Below, piece by piece: positions 26,294 through 34,961 of a DNA stretch of 37,075 nt (position 1 is the first letter of the stretch; every line of letters starts with the position of its first letter). The position numbers and the translations under genes are program-made. Under the pieces are notes generated by a model. That model was not told the DNA's origin. It ran no database searches and saw only the letters and a list, made by a program, of their open reading frames with translations. This DNA comes from Alphaproteobacteria bacterium HGW-Alphaproteobacteria-3 (GTDB taxonomy: Bacteria; Pseudomonadota; Alphaproteobacteria; Parvibaculales; Parvibaculaceae). The DNA lies in contig PHEF01000029.1 of assembly GCA_002842875.1 (NCBI GenBank), positions 1-37,075 of the forward strand. Reading direction: 5' to 3'.

Positions 26294-26956
26294 ATGACCG
26301 ATTTCGCTACCGCCCGCCTCAACATGGTCGAGAGCCAGGTCCGCGTGAATGCGGTGACGGATGAACGGGTGATCGAGGCCCTCTCTTCCGTGCCGAGGGA
26401 GCGCTTCGTACCGGGCGCACGGCAGGACCTCGCCTATATGGACGAAGATTTGAAAATCGCGGACGGCAACCCGCCGCGCTTCCTCATGGAGCCTCGTGTC
26501 TTCGGAAAGCTCGCCCAGCTTGCGGAAATCGGACCGGACGATCTCGTGCTCGATGTCGGCTGCGGCACCGGCTATTCGACCGCGGTGCTGTCGCATCTTG
26601 CGGGAACGGTGGTCGGACTCGACTGCGACGAAGGGCTTGCCGCCCAGGCCGGCGCGACGCTTTCCGATCTTGGCGTCGACAATGCGGTCGTCGTTGCGGG
26701 CCCCCTCACCGAAGGGTGCGCCAGGCAGGCGCCTTACGACGTCATCTTCATCGGCGGCATGGTCAGTTCGGTTCCGGAATCGTTGCAGAAGCAGCTTCGC
26801 GAGGACGGACGCCTTGTCTGCGTGCTCGGCGACGGCGTTTCGGGCAGGGCGCGGCTTTATGTCCGATCCGGCGGCTCTTTCAGCGGGCGCGATGCTTTCG
26901 ACGCGAATGTGCCGTTTCTTCCCGGTTTCGAGCCGGTGGATGGCTTTGTTTTCTGA
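26294..26956 (+). CDS. pcm: Protein-L-isoaspartate O-methyltransferase family protein
   Basis: A 220-residue SAM methyltransferase of the PCMT fold. The N-terminal RLNMVESQVRVNAVTDERVIEAL and VPRERFVP blocks are typical of the alphaproteobacterial version. Motif I VLDVGCGTGYS is at 85-95, and QAPYDVIFIGG is the motif II region. The repair enzyme methylates isoaspartyl residues. This subgroup lacks a clear match to the full catalytic loop of E. coli Pcm, so a different acceptor is possible. The ATG at 26294 is preferred over an upstream start at 26255. It precedes tolC by 150 bases, the usual order in this class. Confidence 0.82.
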   Translation: MTDFATARLNMVESQVRVNAVTDERVIEALSSVPRERFVPGARQDLAYMDEDLKIADGNPPRFLMEPRVFGKLAQLAEIGPDDLVLDVGCGTGYSTAVLSHLAGTVVGLDCDEGLAAQAGATLSDLGVDNAVVVAGPLTEGCARQAPYDVIFIGGMVSSVPESLQKQLREDGRLVCVLGDGVSGRARLYVRSGGSFSGRDAFDANVPFLPGFEPVDGFVF

Positions 26957-27106
26957 CAGGTACTCGCAGATTGCATCTAGTCGCAAAAATACTTCTCGAT
27001 CTGGGAATAGCATTTCGCGCGACCTGCATTTAGCCTGCCGGACTTGGGGTTCCACTTGCGGATGCGTTGAGGGACGAAGCCGCCTCTTTCGCGGAGAGTT
27101 AAGAAA

Positions 27107-28498
27107 ATGAAGTCATCCAGAACGACGTCCCTTGCGCGTATCCTCTCTCTTGCGCTCGGCACCACCGCGCTCACCGGCGTCTTCGCCGTGACATCCGCTT
27201 TCGCCGAAAATCTCACCGACGCGCTTGCCGCCGCCTATCAGACGAATCCGACGCTGCAGGCGCAGCGGGCACAGTTGCGCGCGACCGACGAAGGCGTGTC
27301 GCAGGCGCTGTCGGGCTGGCGTCCGAGCGTGGAAGCCCAGGGTACTGCCGGGCGCACGAAAACCACCGTGATGGCAGCCTTCAGCAACAGCGGTATCGTC
27401 GATCCGCGCACCTATTCCTTGACCCTCAACCAGAACCTCTTTGCCGGCGGCCGCACGATCAACGCGACCGATCAGGCGGAGGCGACGGTGGAGGCCGGTC
27501 GCGGGACACTCGAGAGCGTCGAGCAGTCGACGCTGCTCAATGCCGTGCAGGCCTACATGAACGTGATCCGCGACCAGAGCGTCGTGGAACTCAACCGAAA
27601 CAACGTCGAAGTGCTGCGGCGCCAGCTCGAAGCGACGACCGACCGCTTTACCGTCGGCGAACTCACGCGCACGGATACGGCGCAGGCCGAAGCCCGCCTC
27701 TCGCTCGCGAAGTCGAACCTCATCGGCTCCGAAGCGCAGCTCACCGCCAGCCGGGCTTTCTACGAGCGGGTCGTCGGTCAGATGCCCGGGACGCTCGAGC
27801 GGCCGAAGGCCATCGAGAATCTGCCCGACACCGAAGAGGCCGCGCGCGCAATGGCGGAGGAAAACAATCCGACGCTGCGGGCCGCACGGCATGCGGAAGT
27901 CGCCAGCCGTTCGGCGATTTCGGTTGCCAAGGGGGCGCTGCTGCCCAGTGTCGACGTTCAGTTGAGCTATCAGTATGCCGAGGATCCGACGACGACCGTC
28001 CGCGAATCCGAGCAGAGTTCCATTCTGGGTGTATTGACGATCCCGCTCTATCAGAGCGGCAGCGAATATTCCCGCGTCAGGGAGGCGAAGGAGGTCAACA
28101 ACCGGAGCCGCCTGGAAGTCATGGCGACCCTGCGCGAGGTCGACGAGCAGGTTCGCGTGGCCTGGGATCAGTTGCGGTCCTCGCGGGCGAGCATCGTTTC
28201 CACCAAGGAAGGTGTGAACGCGAGCGCGATCGCACTTGAGGGCGTTCGTCAGGAATCGGAGGTGGGCGCGCGCACCACGCTCGATGTGCTCGACGCCGAG
28301 CAGGAATATCTGAACGCCCGCGTCTCGCTTGTCGGCGCCGAGCGCGACCTTGCCGTGGCCGAATACGGGCTGCTCGCCGCGATGGGCCTTCTCACGGCGC
28401 GAAACCTCGAACTTCCGGTCGAATATTACGACCCGGCCGAGAATTATGGCGAGGTTCGCAACAAGTGGATCGGTTTCGGCACTGCCGGTGACGAGTAG
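27107..28498 (+). CDS. tolC: TolC-family outer-membrane channel protein
   Basis: A 463-residue outer-membrane efflux protein. A Sec signal peptide ends near ATSAFA, about residues 30-35. The mature part contains the two OEP repeats, with repeated NPTLxAxR-like openings (NPTLQAQRAQLRATDE and NPTLRAARHAEVASR), the YSLTLNQNLFAGGR strand, and long helices forming the trimeric tunnel. AGAGTTAAGAAA precedes the ATG. It acts with inner-membrane pumps in type I secretion or drug efflux, none of which is in this window. It lies between pcm and popZ. Confidence 0.92.
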   Translation: MKSSRTTSLARILSLALGTTALTGVFAVTSAFAENLTDALAAAYQTNPTLQAQRAQLRATDEGVSQALSGWRPSVEAQGTAGRTKTTVMAAFSNSGIVDPRTYSLTLNQNLFAGGRTINATDQAEATVEAGRGTLESVEQSTLLNAVQAYMNVIRDQSVVELNRNNVEVLRRQLEATTDRFTVGELTRTDTAQAEARLSLAKSNLIGSEAQLTASRAFYERVVGQMPGTLERPKAIENLPDTEEAARAMAEENNPTLRAARHAEVASRSAISVAKGALLPSVDVQLSYQYAEDPTTTVRESEQSSILGVLTIPLYQSGSEYSRVREAKEVNNRSRLEVMATLREVDEQVRVAWDQLRSSRASIVSTKEGVNASAIALEGVRQESEVGARTTLDVLDAEQEYLNARVSLVGAERDLAVAEYGLLAAMGLLTARNLELPVEYYDPAENYGEVRNKWIGFGTAGDE

Positions 28499-28523
28499 CT
28501 TTCACCGGTAACCGGAAAATTAA

Positions 28524-28556
28524 GGGGGAAGTTGGCAAATCCGTTCAACTTCTCCT
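28524..28556 (+). terminator. Stem-loop after tolC
   Basis: GGGGAAGTTG at 28525-28534 pairs with CAACTTCTCC at 28546-28555 (one G-T pair, extendable by one more) around an 11-base loop. It sits 25 bases after the tolC stop and is followed by the moderately T-rich TAAGGTTCTCTTGTT. It may end tolC transcription or attenuate read-through into popZ. Confidence 0.45.
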
Positions 28557-28617
28557 AAGGTTCTCTTGTTATTTATCGTAGTGGACGAGCCGCAACACGC
28601 GCGAGCAGGGCGAATTA

Positions 28618-29319
28618 ATGAGCAATCAGGGGCAGGCACAGGAACCGACGATGGAGGAGATTCTCGCCTCCATCCGCCGGATCATTTCGGAGGACAGCGG
28701 CTCGGAAGAGACGCCGCAGGAGTCCGCCGAGGCCGCGCCGCCTCCGCCCGCCGAGCCGGAGCCTGCCGAAGAGCCCGTTGAGGAACCCGCTGAAGAAGAA
28801 GCCGAGGAAGAAGACGTTCTCGAATTGACGGAAGCGCTCCCCGAGGAAGCCTACGAGGAGCCGGCGCCGGAGCCCGTGCCGCCTGCGGCCCATATGCCGG
28901 AGCCCGAGCCCGAGCTTGTGGACGACATCCAGTTTGCGGACCCCGAGCCCGAACCCGTTTACGAGCCAATGCCGGAACCGGAAGCAGAGCCTGAGCCCGA
29001 AATTGCGCCCGCCCTCGCCATGGATGTTGCGCCGCAGCCCGAACCCGTGGACGAAGCAGCCGATATAGACGTTGAGGAGCCCGCCATGAATGCCGATCAG
29101 TCCCCGATTCTGTCGCGCGATGCCGAGACGGCCGCTTCCGCCGCATTCGGTGCCCTGGCCAGTTCGCTGTCGAGCTCGAATGGCGGCCGCACGCTTGAGG
29201 ACATCGTGGGCGACATGCTCCGTCCGATGCTCAAGGAGTGGCTCGACGACAACCTTCCCGCGCTCGTCGAACGCCTCGTGGCCGAGGAAATCGAGCGCGT
29301 ATCGCGGCGCCGGGGCTGA
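28618..29319 (+). CDS. popZ: PopZ-like polar organising protein (DUF2497)
   Basis: A 233-residue protein with the three-part PopZ plan. The N-terminal amphipathic helix EPTMEEILASIRRIISED spans about 9-26. A very acidic, Pro/Glu-rich disordered linker of about 150 residues follows, and then a C-terminal helical oligomerisation region (TLEDIVGDMLRPMLKEWLDD to the Arg-rich end). PopZ forms a matrix at the cell pole that tethers ParB-bound origins and polarity factors. It is longer than the 177-residue Caulobacter protein, the excess being in the linker. The weak AGGGCGA precedes the ATG. Position just before valS agrees with the usual alphaproteobacterial order. Confidence 0.88.
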   Translation: MSNQGQAQEPTMEEILASIRRIISEDSGSEETPQESAEAAPPPPAEPEPAEEPVEEPAEEEAEEEDVLELTEALPEEAYEEPAPEPVPPAAHMPEPEPELVDDIQFADPEPEPVYEPMPEPEAEPEPEIAPALAMDVAPQPEPVDEAADIDVEEPAMNADQSPILSRDAETAASAAFGALASSLSSSNGGRTLEDIVGDMLRPMLKEWLDDNLPALVERLVAEEIERVSRRRG

Positions 29320-29345
29320 CGCCGGGCCCCGACGATAAATAGAAG

Positions 29346-29479
29346 CCGTCATGACCCGCTTTATGCGGGTCATCCACGTCTTTAACTTTCCCTTCTCTGG
29401 CAGGCTGCAAAGACGTGGATGGCCCGCCCCCTTGTTGGCCTTCGGCGACAAGTCGCCAAAGGTGGGCCGGGCCATGACG
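29346..29479. repeat. Palindromic repeat element, copy 1 (upstream of valS)
   Basis: The element opens with CCGTCATGACCC and closes with its complement, GGGCCATGACG. Inner arms ATCCACGTCTTT (near 29372-29383) and AAAGACGTGG (near 29409-29418) are also inverted, so the whole unit can fold as a long branched hairpin. Each outer arm contains a small GC hairpin (CCCGC...GCGGG). The right arm is enlarged by an imperfect palindrome at about 29427-29466. Bases 29346-29383 recur exactly, in inverted orientation, in copy 2 at 32393-32430. It contains no gene and resembles the intergenic palindromic elements common in Rhizobiales genomes. Confidence 0.85.
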
Positions 29480-29578
29480 TCTTTTCTTGCTTTCCCCGGA
29501 ACTTGATAGCGGGCCTTCGTCTGTGTAACACAGGCCCGCGCCGCCCTTTTTGCGCCTTTCCGATGGATGTGACCGCCA

Positions 29579-32298
29579 ATGCTCGACAAGACCTTCAACC
29601 CGCAGGAAGCCGAATCCCGGCTCTATGAACTCTGGGAGGAAAGCGGCGCTTTTCGTGCCGGGGACCCCGAGCGGGTAGAGGCGGGCGCGAAGCCCTATTG
29701 CATCGTCATTCCGCCGCCCAATGTCACCGGCAGCCTGCACATGGGCCACGCGCTCAACAACACGCTGCAGGATGTGCTGATCCGCTTCGAGCGGATGCGC
29801 GGCAAGGACGTGCTCTGGCAGCCGGGCCTCGACCATGCGGGCATCGCCACGCAGATGATCGTCGAGCGCCAGCTTGAGGCGGAGGGCAATGTCCGCCGCC
29901 GCGAGATGGGCCGCGAAGCCTTCATCGAGCGCATCTGGAAGTGGAAAGGCGAGAGCGGCGGCACCATCATCGGCCAGTTGCGCCGCCTCGGCGCGTCCTG
30001 CGACTGGAGCCGCGAGCGTTTCACGCTCGATGACGGCCTCTCGAAAGCCGTGCTGAAAGTCTTTGTCGAGCTTTACCGCGAAGGCCTCATCTATCGCGAC
30101 AAGCGCCTCGTCAACTGGGACCCGAAGCTGCAGACAGCCGTTTCCGACCTCGAAGTCGAGAACATCGAGGTGAAGGGACACTTCTGGCATTTCCGCTATC
30201 CGCTCGCCGACGGCGTCACCTATGAATGGCCGCTCTTCGACGAAGAGGGCAATCCCGCCGGCACCGAGACGCGCAACTATATCGTCGTCGCCACCACGCG
30301 CCCGGAAACGATGCTGGGCGATACCGGCGTCGCCGTGAACCCGGAAGACGAACGCTACAAGCCGCTCATCGGCAAGTTCGTGGAGCTGCCGCTGGTCGGC
30401 CGCCGCGTGCGCATCGTCGCCGACGAACATGCCGATCCCGAGCAGGGCTCCGGCGCCGTCAAGATCACGCCCGCGCACGACTTCAACGATTTCGAGGTCG
30501 GCAAGCGGCAGGGGCTTGAGCAGATCAACATTCTCACTCCAGATGGACGAATCGCCGACGCACGGAGTTTTCCGCCAACTATCGAGCAGGAAATCGGCAA
30601 GCGACCGTTCGTTGATGGGAGAAGAGGCGTAGTTCAAAGCGGCCAGTTCAGCGCTTCGTATGGTCTCGAAGAAATTCCCGAAGCCTATCGCGGTATGGAC
30701 CGTTTCGAGGCGCGCAAGCGCGTCGTCGCCGATATCGAGGCGCTGGGTCTCCTCGACCGTATCGAGGACAAGGTTGTCATGGTCCCCCATGACGAGAAGT
30801 CCAAGATGGTCGTCATCGAGCCCTATCTCACCGACCAGTGGTATGTGGACGCGGCGACGCTCGCCAAGCCCGCCATCGCGGCGGTGGAGCGCGGCGAAAC
30901 CGTCTTTGTGCCGAAGAACTGGGAAAAGACCTATTTCGAATGGATGCGCAACATCCAGCCCTGGTGCATCTCGCGCCAGCTCTGGTGGGGTCATCGCATT
31001 CCGGCCTGGTACGGTCCGGTCTCTGGCCGTTCTCGACGCTGGGCTGGCCGGACAAGACGCCGGAACTCGCGCGCTACTATCAGACCGACGTGCTCGTCAC
31101 CGCCTTCGACATCATCTTCTTCTGGGTCGCCCGGATGATGATGATGGGCCTGCATTTCATGGAAGAGGTGCCGTTCCACACCGTCTACATCCACGCCCTT
31201 GTCCGCGACGAGAAGGGCCAGAAAATGTCGAAGACGAAGGGGAACGTGGTCGATCCCCTGAAGCTCATCGACGAATACGGCGCCGATGCGCTGCGCTTCA
31301 CGCTCGCCGCGATGGCGGCGCAGGGCCGCGACATCAAGCTCGCGACGAGCCGCGTCGAAGGCTACCGCAATTTCGGCACCAAGCTCTGGAACGCCGCGCG
31401 CTTCTGCGAAATGAACGAATGCGTCCGCGTCGAGGGCTTCGATCCGGCTGCCGTGAAAGAGACCGTCAACAAGTGGATCGCGGGAGAGGCCGAACGCACC
31501 TCCGCCGAGATCGCCGAGGCGATCGAGGGCTACCTATTCAACGATGCGGCGAACGCGGCCTATCGCTTCGTCTGGAACGTCTTCTGCGACTGGTATCTCG
31601 AATTCATCAAGCCGCTGCTGCTGGGCGAGAACGAGGAAGCGAAAGCCGAGACGCGCGCGACCGCTGCCTGGGCGCTCGACCGCATCCTGCTGATGCTCCA
31701 CCCCTTCATGCCTTTCGTCACGGAAGAACTCTGGCAGCGCACGGGCGAGAAGGGGGCTGCCCGCGAGGGCCTGCTCGTGAAAGCACCCTGGCCCGCGCAT
31801 ATCGGGCTTGGCGATGCGGCGGCGCATGCCGAGATGGACTGGGTCATCCGTTTCATCTCCGAGGTCCGGTCCGTCCGTGCCGAGATGAATGTGCCAGCCG
31901 GTGCGAAGATCGCGCTTCTCATCAAGGGTGCGAGCACCGCCAACGTCGCGCGGCTTGAGCGTCACCGCGATCTCATCCAGCGCCTCGCGCGTCTCGCCAC
32001 CATCGACATCGCGTCCGAGGCGCCGCATGGTGCGGTGCAACTCGTGCTCGACGAGGCGACGCTCATCCTGCCGCTTGCCGGTGTCATCGACCTCGATGCG
32101 GAGACGGCGCGCTTGCGCAAGGAACTCGGCAAACTCGCCGACGAGGTGAAGAAGATCGACGCCAAGCTCGGCAATGCGAAGTTCCTCGCCGCTGCGCCCG
32201 ACCATGTCGTCGAGGAGCAGCGCGAGCGCAAGGCCGACGCCGAAGCGGCCATCGCGAAATTCGCCGATGCACTGAAGCGGCTCGAAGGGGCGGCTTAG
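29579..32298 (+). pseudogene. valS: Valyl-tRNA synthetase, disrupted by internal deletion with frameshift
   Basis: Both halves of a bacterial ValRS are present in different frames. The first runs from the ATG at 29579 to about 31018, with the HMGH signature (residues 54-57), the editing-domain block [17 protein letters not shown], and [19 protein letters not shown]. The second is readable from about 31015 to the stop at 32298, beginning [12 protein letters not shown], with KMSKT at 31222-31236, the anticodon-binding domain and a C-terminal coiled coil. Family members have about 40 residues between WYGP and [10 protein letters not shown], including the DEDVLDTWFSS-type motif; here they are missing and the frame changes. 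Between about 30550 and 30660 there is also extra in-frame, compositionally odd sequence. A sequencing or assembly error is the first alternative, because valS is normally essential. Confidence 0.88.
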
Positions 32299-32337
32299 GA
32301 GCCCCACCTTCGTTTTTCAGTCGCTTTTTCTTTCAAT

Positions 32338-32430
32338 CGTCATGACCCGGCTTGTCCGGGCCATCCACGTCTTCCTTTAAAGCGATGGCTGCAAAGACGT
32401 GGATGACCCGCATAAAGCGGGTCATGACGG
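32338..32430. repeat. Palindromic repeat element, copy 2 (downstream of valS)
   Basis: A 93-base element with outer arms CGTCATGACCC and GGGTCATGACG and inner arms ATCCACGTCTT and AAAGACGTGGAT, so nearly the whole unit is self-complementary. Each arm has its own small hairpin (CCCGGcttgtCCGGG on the left, CCCGCataaaGCGGG on the right). Bases 32393-32430 are the exact reverse complement of 29346-29383 in copy 1. It lies 40 bases after the valS stop and lacks the enlarged arm of copy 1. Confidence 0.87.
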
Positions 32431-32475
32431 TTTGTGTCGGGAATTCCATCCTCTCAGCGATGCCGCCCGCCGCGT

Positions 32476-32505
32476 AAAAAAGGCGGCCCCTCGGGACCGC
32501 CTTTT
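32476..32505 (-). terminator. Intrinsic terminator of the alcohol dehydrogenase gene
   Basis: On the minus strand a GC-rich stem (AAAAGGCGG/CCGCCTTTT, with an inner GG-CC extension closed by a CGAG loop) is followed by six T. It starts about 20 bases after the TAA at 32526. The A and T tracts on both sides make it usable for either strand, so it may also stop plus-strand transcription arriving from valS. Confidence 0.8.
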
Positions 32506-32525
32506 CCTTGTCCGCAAACTTTCGC

Positions 32526-33611
32526 TTACGCGTCGAACATGATCACCGAGCGGGCGAGTTCGCCGCGCTTCAGTTCGTCGAAGGCCTCGTTCACCTGGTC
32601 GAGCTTGATGCGGCGCGAGATCATCGTGTCGAGCTTGAGCTTGCCCGACATGTAGAAATCGACGAGGCGCGGCATGTCGACGGGGAAGCGGTTCGAGCCC
32701 ATCAGCGAGCCCTGGATCTTCTTCTCGCCGAGGAAGTCCGCGCCGTGCAGTTCGATGTTCACGCCCAGCGGGATCATGCCGATGATGTTCGCCGTGCCGC
32801 CGCGCGCCAGCATCCGGAAGGCCTGCTCCGTCGTCGCCTTGAGGCCGATCGCCTCGAAGGAGTGATGCACGCCGCCGCCGGTCAGTTCCATCACCTGCGC
32901 CACCGGGTCGCCGTCCTTCGCGTTCACGACGTCGGTCGCGCCGAATTCCTTGGCGAGGTTCAGCTTCGAGCCCTGCATGTCGATGGCGATAATGCGGCCC
33001 GCGCCTGCGATGGCGGCACCGTTGATCGCCGCGAGGCCGACGCCGCCGCAGCCGATCACGGCAACGGTCTCGCCGGGCCTTACATTGGAGGTATGGATCA
33101 CCGCCCCCACGCCCGTCGTCACCGAGCAGCCGATCAGGGCCGCGCGGTCGAGCGGCATGTCCTTGCGGACCGCCACGCAGGCGTGTTCGTGAATGAGCAT
33201 CTGCTCGGCGAACGACGACAGATTGAGGAACTGGTTCATGGAACCGTCGTCCTTGGCGAGGCGCGGTTCGTCGCCCGCCTGCCGCTTCGTTTCCGGGCTC
33301 ACGCAGCGCGACATGTGCCCCGTCAGGCAGTGTTCGCAATGACCGCAGAAAGCCGAGAGGCAGGTGATGACATGGTCGCCCGGCTTCACGGTGTGAACCT
33401 CGGAGCCGACCTGCTCGACGATGCCCGCGCTTTCATGGCCGAGCACGGCCGGCAGCGGGTAGGGGTAGGAGCCTTCCACGAAGTGAAGATCCGAATGGCA
33501 GACGCCCGCCGCCACGGTGCGGATCAGCACCTCGTGCGGTCCCGGTTTGTTGATCTTCACATCCTCGATGGTGAGGGGCTTGCCCACTTCGCGCAGAACG
33601 GCGGCTTTCAT
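32526..33611 (-). CDS. Zinc-dependent alcohol dehydrogenase, medium-chain family (class III-like)
   Basis: A 361-residue NAD(P)-linked dehydrogenase. The catalytic zinc ligands read Cys38 (GVCHSDLH), His59-Glu60 (GHESAG) and Cys162 (IGCSVTTGVGA). The structural zinc set is Cys89, Cys92, Cys95 and Cys103. The coenzyme motif GCGGVG is at 187-192. It should oxidise primary alcohols, possibly including products of the neighbouring P450-type chemistry, but the substrate is not predictable. The frame is open to 33800; the ATG at 33611 has GGGAG at good spacing and matches the family. It is monocistronic with its own terminator and divergent from the Sel1 gene. Confidence 0.92.
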   Translation of the reverse strand: MKAAVLREVGKPLTIEDVKINKPGPHEVLIRTVAAGVCHSDLHFVEGSYPYPLPAVLGHESAGIVEQVGSEVHTVKPGDHVITCLSAFCGHCEHCLTGHMSRCVSPETKRQAGDEPRLAKDDGSMNQFLNLSSFAEQMLIHEHACVAVRKDMPLDRAALIGCSVTTGVGAVIHTSNVRPGETVAVIGCGGVGLAAINGAAIAGAGRIIAIDMQGSKLNLAKEFGATDVVNAKDGDPVAQVMELTGGGVHHSFEAIGLKATTEQAFRMLARGGTANIIGMIPLGVNIELHGADFLGEKKIQGSLMGSNRFPVDMPRLVDFYMSGKLKLDTMISRRIKLDQVNEAFDELKRGELARSVIMFDA

Positions 33612-33705
33612 GACTGGAATCTCCCTGTGTCCGGATTTTGTGTGGATTCTCCGATTTCCGGTTGCAGGGATGTTCTCCCGCCCCGCCGCCGCGGTCAACA
33701 CGCCG

Positions 33706-33717
33706 ATTTTGCAAAAT
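33706..33717. promoter_or_regulatory. Perfect 12-bp palindrome between divergent genes
   Basis: ATTTTGCAAAAT is its own reverse complement and stands out in a GC-rich gap between the alcohol dehydrogenase and Sel1 genes. On the minus strand a TTGACC, a possible -35 for the dehydrogenase, begins about 10 bases downstream, but no good -10 follows. It is an operator candidate only. Confidence 0.35.
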
Positions 33718-33802
33718 TGTCGCGGCAAGGCGGGGTTTGAAGGAACCATGACGCGTCGCCTTTTTTCCGGCAGACTGCCCCCATGTCCATTGAGGAGCAT
33801 CC

Positions 33803-34558
33803 ATGACCGTCCGCAAGAGCCTCGCCGTCCTCGCCGCCGCCTTCGGCCTCAACCTGGCCGTCACGGGTGCCGTCTTCGCCGCACCGTCGCCGCAGGCCGA
33901 GGCCGCCTATGAGCGCGGGGTCGCCGCGCAGCGTTCCGGCGACATGGAAGCCGCCGTCACCGAGTGGCAGGAAGCGGCCGTCGAAGGCCATGTCGGCGCC
34001 GCATGGATTCTCGCCAACCTCTACGACAAGGGTGTCGGCGGGGTGAGCCAGTCGGATGCGAAAACCTACGACTACCTGCTCCTCGCCGCGCGCGGCGGCC
34101 AACCCGCCGCTGCCGTCCGCCTCGGCGAGATTTACCTGCAGGGCAACGAACGGATCGGCCTCAAGCGGAATTATGCGCAGGCGCTCAAGAGCTTCGAGGC
34201 AGGCGCCCTCGCGCAGCGCGGCGATGCGCAGTACTACGTGTCCGTCATGCACAGGAATGGCTGGGGCACGTCGGTCGACCGCACGGAGAGCCTGCGCTGG
34301 CTGCTTCTCTCGGCGAACAAGCGCTATGCACCGGCCTTCGCGGAGCTGGGCCGCATCCACATGGAAGGCGAGGGCGTGGCGCAGGCGCGCGTCGATGGCT
34401 GGGGTTATCTGCTGCTCGCCAACCGCTTCGGCACGCCCGAACAACGCGCGGTGCCCGATGAGCTCATGGCCAAATACGAAGGCTGGATGAAGCCCGGCGA
34501 AAAGGACAAGGCGCGCGACATGGCCGACGCCTGGATCGCCTCGCACGGCGGGGCATAA
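33803..34558 (+). CDS. Exported Sel1-like/TPR repeat protein
   Basis: A 251-residue protein with an N-terminal signal peptide (cleavage near VFAAPS, about residue 27). Sel1-type repeats follow: AYERGVAAQRSGDMEAAVTEW, GAAWILANLYDKGVGGVSQ, AAVRLGEIYLQGNE, AQYYVSVMHRNGWGTSVD, and PAFAELGRIHMEGEGV. Such repeats make solenoids for protein-protein contacts in the periplasm or envelope. No catalytic domain is present, so the partner and role are unknown. TGAGGAG precedes the ATG. It is a single gene divergent from the dehydrogenase. Confidence 0.82.
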   Translation: MTVRKSLAVLAAAFGLNLAVTGAVFAAPSPQAEAAYERGVAAQRSGDMEAAVTEWQEAAVEGHVGAAWILANLYDKGVGGVSQSDAKTYDYLLLAARGGQPAAAVRLGEIYLQGNERIGLKRNYAQALKSFEAGALAQRGDAQYYVSVMHRNGWGTSVDRTESLRWLLLSANKRYAPAFAELGRIHMEGEGVAQARVDGWGYLLLANRFGTPEQRAVPDELMAKYEGWMKPGEKDKARDMADAWIASHGGA

Positions 34559-34588
34559 GGCCGAGGAGAGTGCCGCTTTCCATTTCCG

Positions 34589-34621
34589 TCCCACACTCCC
34601 CTTGAGGATTCCTCTGCGAAA
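34589..34621 (+). repeat. REP-like repeat, left copy
   Basis: A 33-base sequence (TCCCACACTCCC...CTCTGCGAAA) that matches the reverse complement of 34929-34961 at 24 of 33 positions. Most mismatches lie in the central five bases, where the two copies are reverse complements of each other (CTTGA and TCAAG), as expected for the loop of a palindromic repeat. Confidence 0.5.
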
Positions 34622-34928
34622 CCGTCGCATTGGAGGTTGCCGGGTATGAGGGTCGATGTTTTGTTCGATGTTGCCCCTGTTATTGCGGTTCGATCTTGTG
34701 CGTTGCGCCGGGTCCGGCGCTGGGCGATGAGATCGTTGCGGCGCTTCTGCCAGCGCGGCAGTTCGGGCATGTATCTGTGCCTGCGATGCATGATGCGATC
34801 CTTGATGCCGACCGTTCATTGCGCCCCAGGCGCGGATACGCAAACGCTTCGGCAAGACCCATCTGCTTCATCGAAACCTCCCTGTTCCCGAAACAGGGAA
34901 TCATCAATCAACCCCTTCTGCCACCCTC

Positions 34929-34961
34929 TTTTGCAGAGAGATCCCTTGAGGGAGGGTGGGA
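34929..34961 (-). repeat. REP-like repeat, right copy
   Basis: The inverted partner of 34589-34621. It overlaps a further inverted repeat, CCACCCTC at 34921-34928 with GAGGGTGG at 34952-34959, and contains the local palindrome CCCTTGAGGG. It ends 19 bases before the stop of the PhyH-family gene, so the structure may also serve as its 3' end. Confidence 0.5.

Noticed and set aside
25983..26297. Plus-strand frame opening MEATPGIEPGYTDL
   Set aside because: It is antisense to tRNA-Cys plus intergenic sequence, another known tRNA-derived false protein.
31000..31030. Programmed ribosomal frameshift in valS
   Set aside because: About 40 conserved residues are missing as well as the frame, so a frameshift alone would not restore a normal enzyme, and no slippery sequence with a downstream structure is evident.
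33695..34855. 386-codon minus-strand frame across the Sel1 gene and the following gap
   Set aside because: Most of it is antisense to the well-supported Sel1 protein, and the remainder has no recognisable domain.
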